In this document: positions 25,901-40,163 of the stretch, one piece after another
How the letters are laid out: every line of letters starts with the position of its first letter
Position numbering within the stretch: the first letter of the stretch is position 1
Source: Thunnus maccoyii
Lineage: Eukaryota > Chordata > Actinopteri > Scombriformes > Scombridae
Direction: 5' to 3'
Length of the DNA stretch: 64,000 bases
Assembly: GCF_910596095.1 (NCBI RefSeq)
Contig: NC_056548.1
Location: 20,174,651 to 20,238,650 of the forward strand
Made by a program: the position numbers and the translations under genes
The notes under the pieces: generated by a model
Told to the model about the DNA's origin: nothing
The model's input: the letters and a program-made list of their open reading frames with translations, nothing else
Databases searched by the model: none

Positions 25901-26679
25901 AAATAGATTACAGGAGCGTTGAGTTCCATCTAAATTTACATGGATTGGTTAATGATTCGTACAAATTTCCTGGACACCTGTAGGTCATAGTAACAATAAT
26001 TAAAATTTCACAGGGTCTACGGGTGACAGGATTTTGTTTGACAAGCCTTTAAAGGCTACTGATGACAAGTATTTGTCATCAATATGATGTTTGATCCACC
26101 TTGATGGGTCACTGCCGTCTTGATTGTAGTGAATTCTCCAGAGCAGCAAATAGGAATTCCAAAGTCACGTGACCTGCATTCCAGTCTGGCATGCAACATT
26201 CCCAGTTGTCTTTATGGAAAATAAAGGATATGGGCTGTCAGACAATAAGTCTTTACTCTGAGGTCTGTGCCAACTGTCACAATGCCCACACACCATCAGC
26301 ACAATGTTGCTAGCACAATGTTAGTTTGAAAGAGCGGTGTAATACCCAGCGAGGCCCAAGTCAAGGCCTGAGCCTAAATTTAAAGCAGGACCCCAAATCT
26401 ATTCCATGGCTTTGGGCAAGTCCAGCTGTCACATATATGAGTATTTATAGGCCCCACCAAAACACGTGCCTTCACTCCAAAGTGAAAAAAGGGGCTATAA
26501 AATCTTGTCAGTGGTCAGCAAGTCAGAGGATACCACTGGTGGTCACTACATGACTTTTATCTCTGGTTTGAAATTCCATTTACACACAAGAATTAAATGC
26601 ACTTCAACAGCCTCTACATTGGGACATAGGTAATGTAACATATGCCAGAGATCATCAGTGATGGACACTCTGCTTAACA

Positions 26680-27005
26680 GTTAAAATAATTAGTCAATTT
26701 AATCGATTAGTTGATCAACAGAATATTAGTAGGCAATATTTTAATAATATAAGAGATTAACTCAGGTGAAAAGAAAGAAAAAATGGCATTTATTCAATGA
26801 TTTCAGCTAATCAAATGTGAAAGATGCACTTTTCTGGGTTTCTTATTACTTTAATTTGAAAATCTTTGGGTTTTGGACTGTTGGTCAGGCAATTTGAGGA
26901 CGTCAAGTTGGGCTTTCAGAGCTTGTGAGGGTCATAATTTCATGAACAAATTGATGAATTAATTCATCAACAAAACAATCATTGTCAGATTAATCAAAAA
27001 TGAAA
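26680..27005. mobile_element. Decayed hAT-like non-autonomous element, second copy
   Basis: It shares the left block (TTAATCGATTAGTTGATCAACAG), the middle (TTTGGGTTTTGGACTGTTGGTC) and the ending (ATTAATCAAAAATGAAAA) with the family of the element at 8389-8765, in opposite orientation. Terminal bases are worn and no target duplication can be called. Confidence 0.5.
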
Positions 27006-29679
27006 ACTAAGGGACAAAGGATGGGTGAATGTTAAAGTGTGCACATAGTCTGGATTTAGACGCCTGCTGGGTGTGTTCATGTGCAGACATTCCTGTTACA
27101 GAGCTCTAAAACATTAGACTGTTATTTCTTCAGTTAGTATCATTTCTGTTCCTGTTTACATACTTTATCTTCAGTAATATCAGGCCACAATACTAGTGAA
27201 CAGTGTGCTTGTCTGTGATGAAGTGAGAAAAATTGAAGAAGGGGAGAAGGTCTAGAGATTAAAGTCTGGCATGTAGCCAAATTCATTTGCCAGAGATGAA
27301 GGATGAGGATAGCAGCTGCAAATAATGTAACAACACACTATAGGAAAATGAATTGTTTAATTCGAAGAGTTTGATATATTCACAGCAGAAACCCAATGTG
27401 ACTAAATAAGGAGTGGGAAATGTTCTTCGCATGCAAGCGTTTGGCAACTTGTTCTGCCAGAGGACACTGATAAAATGTGGTACGCTTGAGAAGCTCGTCC
27501 GTCCTGACAAGAAAAACACAGTAGCCCGCCAAGATATGGGAATTTCAATCAAAACTGTAGCTGTGGCTGAGATTGGAAGCTACAAGTCAATCCGTATGAT
27601 ATTGAAAGTTTTGTGAGCACCTACAGTATTTCCCACGCAAGGGTACAAAGCTGCAGTCTGTTCCAGGATTTTGATGGACAGCGCGTTCCAGCCTAGACAG
27701 CCAGCAACCTCTTGGGTCAGATTTTACATAACAGCCATGTTCTAGGAAAATAAAGACACTGTAAGCAGAGAAGGATGACAAGCATTCTCTGTTCAGATAG
27801 CTACACCAACTACAGACATGAACAGATTCTACTTTTCAGGAGCATTTAATACTAAATTGAACTGTCAAAGAGCCTTAGTGGACAAAACTCAAGCATTTAC
27901 AGCTTGTTTTGCTGTAGTGATGGCTATAAATACTTTATAGCGACAATAATTCTAACGTTGGCATGTCATACCGGAGCAAAATGTCAGCATAGGTGATGGG
28001 TTTCATCTTGTAGTATTCTCCTGATGTCACATTAACCTGATCCTCTCACTGGAGCCTACGGTAGCTTCAGCAGTTAAGGCTTCACTAATAAGCAAATGAA
28101 GAGGAATGTAGCATGTTCTCTGCATATTATTGTCCACATGAATGACTTCCTTGCTGAGAGGACAAACACAACAGTTCTCAGGAACTCAGGTAGTTCCTGA
28201 ATCAGTCACTTATAAAATATGACATTTGACACATTATGACACATTTATGATGTTGTGCTGGTTGGCAGTTTGTCAGATATTCCCTTTGAGTATTTGATGA
28301 ACTCATATAATCCTTTTGTAAATCCACAAGAGTGATAGAAAAATCTTTTACAAGTTGAAACAGGCTCTAATTTGGATCATACATTATGAACACTGGTGTG
28401 TGAGAGACTTTGATGTCTACTGTGTTCAGTCTCACAACATGCCAACCCCAATGTTCTTAGGCGCCATACTGTCAACAAGCATATGGATGAGTGCAGCTGG
28501 AATCCATGACTCACCTCCATGTGTCATAATTAGTTGATTAATGTACATAATAGGAAACAAGAGTGCAGCCATTATTCTTAGGAGCGAACCATGTTAAGTT
28601 GTTCCCTCAATATCTGCAGCAGTTCCCGTAGCAACAGCATTTATTCAATCTGTTGAGAGAATCTATAAACCAAAACCGCCTTATCAAGCACAAGATTCTT
28701 CTAGACATGGCATGACTGGATATCATCTTTACGGCATGGAGATCAAGGAGGAGATCAAGTTCTGGTTGTTCTATGAATAGAAACAGCGAGACAACATATG
28801 GATGAAGCAGACTCAGATATTGTACAATGTCATGGGCTCAGCCATTTGTCTGAGGTCTCGTCTAAACGCCTGCTAGATCAGAATTCCACTGACTGAACTT
28901 GGCTAGAAATCCTGTGTTCCCTCAAAGGAAGAACTAATCAGTTTCTTTGACTGCCAGTTTTTGGGGTCCCAGTAATGAGTTGGGCCATTTGGCTCACCAG
29001 TGTTGAGGTTTTCCTCATTTAAATGCATTGTTTTGAGTTGAAAGCCCTGCTCTCTCCATGGCACATTGTTCTCTGGCATTTTATTCATATTGTAGTTATT
29101 ACTGAGTAGGTTTAGAGAACATTCCCCACATATAGTGGAGGCATTTGATTGCATTTGTAGATTAGAAGAAGCTGTCACACTGTAGCCACACTGGCACCTT
29201 TGCACTATGACAACCCCAAGAGTTGAATGACTTTATTTAAGTTAGGTTGTCATGAGCTAATGAAGCTTGATGTCATTAACAAGGCGGACTGTATATAAAT
29301 ATCTCTATATATAGTTTATGGACACTCAATCCTGCCTTTCAAGTAGCTGGTAAAGATGGTAATAAAATATTTTGGCATTAAGTATGGCCACCATCTACAT
29401 AATCAGCTTTTCAACATTTCCTTCCCAGGTTTCAATTTTTCACTTTCTGGTGTAATAATTTTCTGCAGTTGACCATATTTGACCTAAAAATGGATTTTGA
29501 TCAAACCCAAGTTTCAAGTTGCATTAATCAACATTTTGAAAATTAGTCAAATTATTACATGTTTTGAATAAGCTGCTTTCAGTGGGCAATATAGCTCTTT
29601 TTCACAGCAGATACTTTGATATGTCATTGTAGGAAAAGGACATTCATGGTTGTATTCTTGTAAGCCATTCAAGTTGATT

Positions 29680-29990
29680 TCATTAAAAAAAAACTCTGCT
29701 AAGCCAACTGTACACCTAACCAGAACTGAACAGCAGACAAAGTTAGCAACTAGCAGGTGAAGAAAGTTAAACATCTAACTTTTAAAGAGCCAGATATATT
29801 TCTCGGGAGTTGGTGGAGACCAAATCAGAGTTAAAAAGCAAGTCAGTGTTCATTTTCTGCTGGATGTCTAAATAGGCAATTGTTTTCTATTAGCCAGAAT
29901 AACTTAACAAGGTGAAAATATGTTAAGCTGTATGTGTGAATGTTTGTCAGCTTGTTTTGGAGTTTCCCCAACCACTAGTAGCAAAAAAGA
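29680..29990 (-). repeat. Dispersed repeat copy, minus orientation
   Basis: Reverse-complement copy of the repeat at 25460-25900. It has GTTAGCAACTAGC, AGAGCCAGATAT, GAGTTGGTGGAGACCAAA and CAGAGTTAAAA in the expected order. The right boundary is uncertain. Confidence 0.4.
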
Positions 29991-32900
29991 AGAGCAGTGT
30001 CATCATCCCCTGCAGTGATTGGAATGATAATATAATATTTGACTAACCACACTGTTCCAAGTTTTCATCACCACCACCCATTTAAGTTTTATAGGTAAGT
30101 TTTGCATTGTTTTGTTTTGGTATTGTGACTGGATTTTTTTGTCTGTTGTTTCCATCTCTCTCAGAGGACAAAAACTAGCTATCATAAAAACAATGAAATG
30201 AATTGTTGCAGGTGGAACAAAAATAAAGAGTGAAATAGCAGGGAACTGTAAAACCCATTGTCTCACTAACAGTTGTGTGAAATTACAGTGTGGTGTTTAA
30301 TCTTCGGCGCAGAATAACAATCAACCACAGAGACCAGTCATCCATATCTCAATGCTTTTTCTCAAAGTCAGTGACATCACTGACAGATGAGCTCTTTGAT
30401 TGGCTGTCATCACACACCAATCCATTGAAAGTCATGATTGTGTCGTCCAACTTCCAATGAGAAAAACAGGGAATGGAGTGGGTGGATCTTAATCTTTCAT
30501 TAAACCAAAATAAGTTTTCCTGCTGAGCGAGATTCAATGGTCCAACACATGATTAATGAGCTGGGCTAGAGATGGCTGGAAAAACACTAGTTAGTTTATT
30601 AAGTTGTGATGGACCTGAAACATTTGCAACACTAGGGGTATTTTTATGTGAACTTAATGAATGACCTTACTAGTTCTAATATTATTCCATGTCAAGCACC
30701 AATTATCGTTCAATCCACTGTTTATACTGTTAAGTATGCTTTGGCATCTTGTGCACAGCATACAGTATCAAATGATCTACAGAAGATCTTGGGTTGCTAT
30801 GGAGTTTCAGGACTTATTTTTAAACCAAGGGAACATGAGTTATAAGTGCCACTGTTCTGCGAAATATCCAAATGTGTCTAAACTGCATTTTTGGAATTCA
30901 AGACCAGAGGCCCTTATACAACTGGAGCTGTGCATGTGTCAGTGACAGCTGTTGTTGAGGCCCACCAGACCTATGGGGAAGACACCGACTTCTGGCAGTG
31001 ACCACCAGCTCCACCTCCTTCTATATTGTGTTTCGGTTCATGCACATTCCCACACATGAAAGCTTATATGCACACATATGCATGCTTACACACATGCATA
31101 GTAAGATAGGAATGGGGTCACTAAGTTGATAAGGCACACGAGACTTTAAAAGTGTCAAGGAATAATAAAAATAGTGCACTTGAAGCATTTTAAGGCACAT
31201 GTTCTCCTCTTTAATGCATTTTGTCTTGTTCTTGCAACTCTTACATGTTTAGATTTGATTCAAATGATTTCATTAGCTATATATCCTCTTATTCTTTTTG
31301 TAAAAAGCAGTTTCTGTGTGTTAAGTGGTAAGCAATTCTTCAGAAACCCGCTGCACATGCCACAAGCAGTTCATGCAGGAGCACAGCATTACCTCTCATC
31401 TTGTGCAGGGTCAAAATCCAATTTTAGAAGTCTTGACCGTCCATTCATACTGTGCTAAAGAGGTTAATGTTACGGTACATCTAACCGCTAAACTATGTCA
31501 TCTTGTGCATGAGAAACAACTCTCGTGACATAGGGCTAAAGTAATGTCATGAGGTAAGCCAGTGATACATTTAGTGTATCTCAAATCAGTGCTGCTTTGG
31601 CAAACATCCACACTAAGCCAACTAGGTTTCAGTTTAAACACATTATTGATTTACAGTCAGACTGATTCATTTACAAGCTGGAACTGATAACTGTTCAGTC
31701 TACATTCACAAATTTGTCTTTTTCAAGTGGACATTTGGCTGATTTAGCTCCAGAGATCATGTGCCAAGCCAGCAAAGGATGCGCTCAGATAAAGCTGGAG
31801 CAAGCACAAAAATGTTAATGAGCGCTATCTCGCCACCAGTTCTCTTTGTCATGTGTCAGTGGTGATATCACTGAGGCCGCATCAGCTGGAGAGGGTGGGA
31901 GGCAGCGAAAGAGGAAGGGTGAGGTCGCACGGAGCCCCTGGACGCTGACAGAAAGGATCTTTGAGAGCAGCGTGAGCCACACCTGCACTGGAATCCCACG
32001 CTGAGAGTGAGATACATTTTTCTTTCCAGTTTACTGAAGTGATGTGCGTCTTGACAAATAGACAACAGTTAGCAGGAGCCATGTCTCCTCCAAAAAGGCC
32101 GATGACTTCATGTGGATGAAATGGAATTCATTCTGGCATCGTTACAATCCATAAATACTCTGGATGAAAGATGTCATCATGCTGCAGCTCGTGAGGGCCC
32201 CCAGATCTTCTTCAGCGGTGTGTGTATTTTGCACTTGTGTACTGTATTTGGTGCGTGTACAGTGAGTGGCATAGTGAGAGCTACAGGGTGCTGCAGTGGC
32301 ACCTGTAATGAGCGTTGGCAGCTGTGGGAGAAGCTGAGGGTAAAGGTTGTGTGTGTGCATATCATTCCCAAACATGACCTGATAAATGATCTGGATTAGC
32401 CTCTCTTTCTCTCACATTCTCAGTGTCTCAGTGCATCATCCCTTGTTGTCTGGTGAAATGGTGGGCTTTTCCTCCCACATGTGACGCACAAAACTACTAC
32501 ACACTAAATGGTCTTATTCATACAGCAACATAAGATGTAATTCATTGAGAAATGTTTGATTCATGACTCCCTTGTCTCAGTGCCAAAGCTGTATTGCTGT
32601 TAACAACACTAAGAGGAGTCACATGTCTTCTCATGGGCAAGTAACTAATGCAAAATGTAGAAATCCATATTATTTGAATGTATAAAAAGTGAGCTGAATT
32701 AATTACGCATAAGGGAAGAGTTCTTTCATTCATACAGTGCTGACTAGCTCTAACCGCAGCTCAAGTGAAGCCAAGAATGTGGATTTCTTCCTAACACTGC
32801 TCTTTATTGGCTTCATAAATTGATGGCAGCTCAATGGCAGCACCTGTACCTGTGCCTCTTCATGTATTTCAGTCTGACAGCACTAAAGTGGAACAGCTGA

Positions 32901-33004
32901 TAAACTCTTCTTTAGCCAGACGTACATGGTTTTTTTTGGCTGTTTCCCATACAAGGGCAGGGAGAACAGGAATGCGTTCATTATAGGAATCTTAGGAGAC
33001 TTAC

Positions 33005-33290
33005 CTGTTGTTGTGTTGTCCCCAGGTTTGGGCAATTAGTAGTCACACCAAGGGTAATCCTAGCAGTAAAGTATCCACTAATATCCTCTGGCTCGTGTGG
33101 TCCACTTGTGGTGTCTGCTTGCGCTGGCTACTGAATGGTACAAAGAGCCATCCTCTGCTCTCGTTCTCTCTCCTTTCAGTTCTTCAGGTCAGCCAGGGAA
33201 TGGTAGAAAGCAATAACAGAGCACTGTAACTTCCCTCTCTCTCACCCTCCCTCCCTCTTTCCCTCCCACAGCCTATCCAGTTCTGCTCTG
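33005..33290 (-). other. filip1: Putative filip1 untranslated first exon
   Basis: Read on the minus strand, a strong donor (CAACAG|GTAAGTC, exon edge at 33005) ends a purine-rich, GAGAG-containing stretch typical of a vertebrate 5' UTR. The filip1 coding exon has an acceptor only seven bases before its ATG, so such an upstream exon must exist. This is the best candidate seen, but the link is not proven. It contains one short upstream frame (MALCTIQ then stop). The transcription start is unknown; 33290 is a guess. Confidence 0.35.
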
Positions 33291-36200
33291 CGTAGCAGTC
33301 TAAAACACACCTCTCATTTTCTCTCCCTCCTCTCCTTTCTAGAAGTCAGTTGAAGAGTGTGTGAGTCTCAGAATAAAAGGGAGAAAGGGGGGTGAAGGAG
33401 GTAGGCAGGGACTATTCTACTCCCTCTCAGCAGTTGAAAGCCGTTGCCCAGGAGGAGAAAGGCAGAGGTGCAGTGTGATGTCCTTTGTCACAGAGCCAGA
33501 TCTTTTCACTCGGCCACTTCTTCCATTGTCCCTCTCTACTCTTTTTTGACAACAGTCACACAGGCTAAAAAAGTATAGCTCTATATTTAACTCCTTCACT
33601 CTTGCCAGCATGGGCACTGTTAGCAGCTGAGGCTAGCTGAATGCTAGATGTTTTGGCTGGCCAGCTATAGAGCTACCTCTTCCCACTGACCCCTTGGTGA
33701 CAGCTGAACCATGCCATTCTCCCATGCTGGGAAAGTCCAGTGGCAGCAGCCACCCAAGCCCCAACAGTGGTCCAAGGAACCACCAATTGCTGACTTAGGA
33801 GGGCTGAGTGTGGCCAAACTCCACAGGATTTTGGCAGCTACATCGCCTTTTTGGCCCTGCTTGTTGAAAACAATCTAAATTAGGCCAGCAAACTAAATCT
33901 GAGGTACAGTAATTGTACTCTGCATCAATGGGAATAGTTAACTCTCCTGCCAGGGATGCGGTAGAAAGTAAACACACCTAAACTTGGTTCACAAACCTTA
34001 TTATTTGTGGTATACTGTACTTTATATATATGTATTATAGCACCAGGTAAACTTTTATGGTAAATTGACCTTTAACCCATAACAAAGGGGCATTAAGACC
34101 GGCAGGTTAGATGTCTAACTCATAATTATAGATCCCATTAAATGGGGACTGCTGCTTCCCGGAAAACAGTGCATCTTCACTGGTGACCTCATCCTGCAAT
34201 AGTAGCCCTTGGTCACCAAGCTACAACCACATTTCCCCCAAGATGTGTGGATGAATTTCACTGTGCCACTGGTGTGACTCAAACACACAACATCATATCA
34301 AGAGAGTAATAGGACAATTTATTGGGAGCTTTAATCATTTTATGTATACAGATGATCAGTTCATTAATTCTCCCTGCAGTGCTGGTCTTCAACAAGTATA
34401 TACTGTACTTCCAATAGCTGACTTTGACTTCAGATTTAATACCAAGAAAAATGAAAATTTTCTTATTATAAAAGAGAGTAGAAAGTTGCTGTTTCTTGAA
34501 TGCTACATGGAGATGATCTTAGTGTAAGCAGTGAGGTCAAATAACTTAATAATACAATTTTACAGACTTTAGATATGAAATACAGTATACAGTATATTGA
34601 CAATTTCAAATTAAATTCTCAGAGTGACATGTCTCCCTTTTACTTAACAAACACACACAGAAGACCCAATACAACCATTTTCATCTTTGCCAAATGTAGG
34701 TTTTACTGCATGATGCTTCACTACTATTTGATTGGTTGATGGTGTGTACCAACTATTTTAATAATTGCCCACACTGACAAGGGATGAACAAAGAGAGAAA
34801 TACAAATTGTCCAACCTCTTTGTTTCCAGGCTGACCCTTGTATCTGTCACTGGTTAATGTTTAGCTTGTTTGTGGCTCATGAATCTCTTACTGTTTACTA
34901 TTTAGTTCTACACTCCTGGACAATTGAATGATTTTTTAATGGTATTTGATCGAAACCATAGTTATATATGAAGCACGAAAAGCCATAGGAGTACGCCACA
35001 GTCTGCATTTTACTACAAAAAGTAAAAGTCTTGTCTGTCACTGGAGGGAAACGCCTGGTGAGCATAATGTCACTCTTATCTCTAGGTGGAAACCAAAGCA
35101 AACAAAAGATACAGCAGCTAACCAGTAGATAAATTCACTGAGGAATTATGTCAGATGGACATTCACTCCCTCTTTGTTAGTTCTTCTGTGTTGCAATGCA
35201 GATCTGACCCAAGAGCAGTTTTATTCACATGTAGCCATTGTCGAATTAGGTGGGTGTGGGGCTGATGTAATGTTTTGTTCAATCAAATGAAAACACCCTT
35301 GAGCAGACACAAATGCATAGATAGACACACACTGGACAGACCGTCTGGTTAACTCCTTTCATTCCTTGACTCTCAGTTATCAGTTTATTCACTTTCCAAA
35401 GCACTGCTGGATACCTAGAGATACAAGGTCACTGGAGGGTTCACCAGCTTTGGAGCGAAGACATTTTTACCTTTTTGTTATCCTGTATGTGCCACTCAAA
35501 GTTATTCAGAGCAAAGAAAAACTCAAAAAACAAAGCACATTTGTTTGACAGACGCTTTCCTCCCCACATATGATGTCATCTCCCTACATGTGGTATCGAA
35601 GAGGAAGATCTATCCAAACTGAGGTCATGAGAAGTGTATTTTGATTGAATGCCATAATTCCCACACCCAAAGTGAAGTCATGTGGTGGGATCCAGTGAGG
35701 AAGAGGTTTGTTATGATTTCACTCTGTATATATAATGCCCACAGGACGGTGGTCCTGTCTGGGCCCATCGGGGCTGCGGTTGTTATGAATCATAGTAGAA
35801 ATATGGGCTGGTTGAAGACGCCGCCATTCCCACACTTATGTGATCAGAATGAATAGTGCTCACATTTAATTAATACAAGATGGGTGACAGCTTCAGTGCA
35901 TATCTTTGTAACCCACATCACCTTTGCCCTCTGTTTGTCTGGTCTCAGATCATGCATGCAAGAACACATACACATACTGTTATACCTTCATTTTTCACTG
36001 AGGTCTCTCACGGTTGTTGTAAGCTCCCCCCCAGCAAAGTAACTACAAGAGTGAACTCTGAGGTCCCATCTAACCACCGTGTCTGTCGTCAAAACACTCC
36101 TGCAGCATTAGCAACCCTCTGGTCACTTCCACTTCTTCGGCTCAGACATCACCTCAGTTCTCCCGGGTCGTTTTTTTGCTTTGGGCGCGCTGACAGATGC

Positions 36201-36507
36201 TAATGAGCTGTCCAAGCAGAGTGAGATTAGACTAGGCCTGGGACAACAGGGAACATGGTGTTCCTGGCCTAAAGCCATGAAGGGACCATAGAGGTTTTCG
36301 GCATGAGAAAAATTATTACTAAAAAAGTCGTGGATGTTCAAACACAGGACAGGACATAGATCTTTTTAGCAATGTTTATGCTTTTGGCCAAATGTATCCA
36401 TTTGCTGTTGTTGAGTTAGATGACAAGATTGATGCCACTTTCATGTTTGTGTGGTAAATATGAAGCAGCAGTTAGCCTAGCTTAGCATAAAAACTGAAAC
36501 CAAGGCC

Positions 36508-38281
36508 CAGTGTGTAAGATTTAGTGGCATCTAGTGGAACGGACTTGGCAGAAATGGAATATCATATTCATAAGTATGTTTTAATTAGTGTATGATCCCC
36601 TGCCCTTTATATGTACACAGGCACCAGGTCCTCTTCCATGGAGCCTGCCATGTTGCACTGCCATGTTTCTACAGTAGCCCAAAACAGACAGACCAAACAC
36701 TGGCTCTAGAGAGGGCATTTTGCGTTTTTTGCAAGTTTCATGGCCACCGTAGATTCTCCACATGCTTGGAAGGGGAAGGTGAGGGGAAATGTATTCATTT
36801 GGTTGCAATCTGCAACCTCAATACTAGATGCCACTTAAGGGCCCTATCTTACACCCGGCGCAAAACAGCGCCAAGCACGACGCAAGTGTCTTTGTTAGTT
36901 TAAGACCAACGCAGTTGTCATTTTCCCATCCAGCGCCCACATTGTTTAAATAGCAAATGCACTTGCGCCCATCAGATCGCCCATGAGCATGTTGGTCTTA
37001 AAATGAGGTGTGGTCAGGAGCATTGTTGGTGCATTGCTATCTTGAGGCAGCAGAAAGCGATTGCGCTATTGACCAACAAAAACCTAGTCTGAAGTCAGTG
37101 GCACAGTGTTTCACTGTTATTTTAAGGGCGCATTATGAAGATAGTAATATGCAGCTTCATAGGCGGGTGCACAACATACACTCTGCTTGTTACACACACA
37201 TGGACACATGGCAGCACACGGACATTCAAAACATTACAAATAAAAGGATTACAATGTGAAGGATTATTATTGTGTACATTAACATATTTTATAAAAAATA
37301 CATGTCATAATGCTCAGTCATAATATTTAGCAGAATAAACTAATCACAGTAATGACGGATAAAATTGTCTAATTATTTGACCAAATCATGGCAACACATG
37401 TAGGTATTTAAACAGATGGACAACAACTGATCAGACACAGATCGTCTTTCTTGCTACATCAATACATGAAGACATGAGGAACACGTGAGGAAATAAATAA
37501 GGTGAAAACAATGATTAAACTAAAGAAGGAAAGAACTCTGGACTGCTTCTAGCTGCTGCCAGCAGCAGGATAAGCACCTTGGAGAGCTGATCAAGCCCTG
37601 ATAAGTGTGTTGATCATTATTAACATGATTAAAATTAATGATTTAATTTTTTAATATTTAACAAATATTCTTTAACATTTTTGAGGGTACAGTGATCAGG
37701 TTTCCATACTTTCAGCAATTAAAACCTTGCTGATTTGACCTGCTACTCCGTGACTGAACAAAACAATTTTAAAGAGGCCAAAGCTGTCATAAAAAAATAA
37801 ACCTTTTCAAAAAACAAACAAAAATACATTCACAACAAATTGATGAGCAGGACTTTAAACTGGTGGTCTGGGGCCACGGAAGGGTCCAGGAGCAGCAGGG
37901 GCCAGTGTGCTTGTTATGGATCATGCGCTTTCACTTTGCACATGAGCAGATCTGCTTCCTCTGCAGAGAAGTGCCCTTATTACTACTTGGCAAATATGCC
38001 ATTATAATAGCAATCCGCCAAGGTGCAAGTGCACCTGGCTCTTAAAGGGAATGGGAGATGACACTCTGATTGGTTTATTGCATGTTATGCCAAAAACACA
38101 CCCATGATTAATTAAGAGACTATGGACAACCCCTTTGAACCATGTGCCTGGCGCATCAACCATTTTTTCCGCCGTTAAAATAGCAAAAGTGGATTTGGAC
38201 ACATCCTAAATGCACTTGCACCATGCACTTCAGACCATGTGCTTTAGATCATTAAAATAGGGCCCTAAATCTTATACACTG
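36508..38281. mobile_element. Middle element, inverted ends CAGTGTGTAAGATTTA / TAAATCTTATACACTG
   Basis: The terminal inverted repeats at 36508-36523 and 38266-38281 match except for one base. The interior left part carries text of a common teleost element (CATCTAGTGG, CATGTTTCTACAGTAGCCCA, GGCTCTAGAGAGGGC). Near its right end it is interrupted by the element at 36839-38265. Its own target duplication was not found. Open frames in it are not credible genes. Confidence 0.6.
36839..38265. mobile_element. Inner Harbinger-like non-autonomous element, TAA target duplication
   Basis: This 1427 bp element starts GGGCCCTATCTTA and ends TAAAATAGGGCCC. It is flanked on both sides by TAA (36836-36838 and 38266-38268). 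A 3 bp TAA/TTA duplication is the mark of PIF/Harbinger transposons. The left part is rich in GCGCC-type words (CACCCGGCGCAAAACAGCGCC). No transposase or DNA-binding frame is present, so it would depend on an element elsewhere. Confidence 0.6.
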
Positions 38282-40146
38282 CATCTTTCAAACAACAGCC
38301 AGCCTAATTCTGTCTTAAAATAAAACTAATTTGCCTACCATCACCTTTAAAGGTAATTAACGTATTATATCTATAACGGTATATCTGTAGTGGTATACAG
38401 AGTGGCCATTTTACATGGATATGTGCCGGACTATTTCTTGGTTGGTTTCAGTGACTTCCTCCAGTTCTTTGTCTCTGTGCTAAGCTAGGCTAACTAGTTT
38501 CTGGCTGTAGCTTCTTATTTAACAGACAAACAAGAATGTGGTATCAGTCTTCTAATGTTAGCTCCTGGCAAGAAATAAGTGCATTTCCCAAACTATTGTC
38601 TAACTACCACAAAGTCTCTGCAAGCCAACTATTGTTGATTGCTTTCCTTGAGTCATGACTGACCAGATCTTATCATTTGGTATTATTTATCGAGACACAC
38701 AGAACACAAGAAACGTTAGTCATATTTGCTGATTCTTTTGTTCAACAATGTCAGACTTGGAGTCATGTTAACACACTAGTGCCTCAGAACACCAAACGTC
38801 TCATGGTAAATTGCCCTAACCACAAAAATACCACAATACATGTATCACAGGAACACAATGACTACCACAGGAATTCCAATGCTGAAATACCACAACTTCT
38901 TTTATGTGGTGCTGTACTATAGGATTTTTTCTTTTAGGTTGACAGACAAGTATGTCTAATTAGGGTTTGTATTTTCCACTTCCGAACACTGTAATAGTGT
39001 CCCGTCCAAAATGATAAATGTACATAATTTTGTGTTTATAAAAAGAATCAAAATTACAACAACAATTTTACTCAAACAACTCAAAACAAGTGCTCCACCA
39101 TATTCATCCTTCATCCAAGACTTCTTGAGCCACTTTCCCGAGATTATATACATTAAAACTTTAGTATTGACTGCTGGTTTAGATATATACAGTAAACTAA
39201 TGACCACATGTTTAAAACTATTTATTGGAGTGTCAGCAAAAACATTAATATGTAAAATATTTCTATTAAACCACTAAAACCTGACTTGTAAAAAACTTCT
39301 CAGGTATCAGAATGTAAAACAAGATCAATTGCAGAGATAACCTACAAAACAATATGATACTATAATAACATGTATCACGTTTAAACATCCATACTGCAGT
39401 CTTTCTCAAACTGTTCTTGTATTTGATTAGGACAAGAAAGTTTTACAATTATTATGTGTTCAGTGGAATACAACATTGCCATAGTAAACACTAGAACCAA
39501 GTATATTCATAATAGTATATATCTGGTTTCACTTTTTGGTCAGTTAACACCATTGGACTTGTTACAACATCCACAGAAGATCCAGCAAAATACCAGAAAA
39601 TAATAGTGACTCAACTTTGAATTATCATCATAGCAGACATTATTGTCGAACACACTGTAGACATTACATGTCTTGTGGTTTCTCTGTTTATTGATGTTAG
39701 CCTGTTAGTCTAAATTGCCTTGGAAATTATATACTCTTAAGTATTTCTGTTTTGTGTTTTTCTTCTGATGTTCCAGTTATAGTGATGACTTGCCATCCCA
39801 GAAATGTTAATTAAATGTTAAAAGTCATTTCCTCTCCTTTCTGATCACACTATAGTGTTGCATGGTGGAAGTGACTCTCTAATGCCATCCTGTGTTCACA
39901 TGAGAACATTGATTTGTTTCCAAAGACACTATACCAAGCCCTCATTTAAAGCCAATGTAGTTTCAAGCGACTCAGATTATCATTGAGATGCATGATCACG
40001 CAGAGCACAAGGTGATGAGTCTTGTAATTGTGATGCTCCATTAATGATTCTCTGGAGTATATCTAAAGTAGACTGCTTTATACTAACTAACTAATTAACT
40101 TGTCCATAGTGACAGACTCAGACACTAACTCAACCATGCCAGTGGT

Positions 40147-40163
40147 CCCCCCCCCCCCCCCCT
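40147..40163. repeat. Poly-C tract
   Basis: An uninterrupted run of about 15-17 C residues. Its length is likely to vary and to be prone to sequencing error. Confidence 0.85.

Larger units (their letters stand above)
23038..33004. other. Probable filip1 first intron
   Basis: This stretch of about 10 kb lies between the coding start exon of filip1 and a putative untranslated exon. It holds two copies of one dispersed repeat (25460-25900 and 29680-29990), a decayed hAT-like element (26680-27005) and otherwise unique AT-rich sequence. No coding exon could be supported. The many open frames are short and unlike known proteins. Confidence 0.45.
36396..38605. mobile_element. Outer element with long inverted arms, carrying two nested insertions
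   Basis: The left arm (about 36396-36497) and right arm (about 38456-38605) are reverse complements at moderate identity. Shared landmarks read on the left arm are GAGTTAGATGA.AAGAT, TGGTAAATATGAAG and TTAGCCTAGCTTAGCA. The body on either side of 36508-38281 reads as one known teleost repeat once that insertion is removed: AAACTGAAACC on the left, then AACAACAGCCAGCCT and CTACCATCACCTTTAAAGG on the right. No protein is encoded. Confidence 0.55.
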
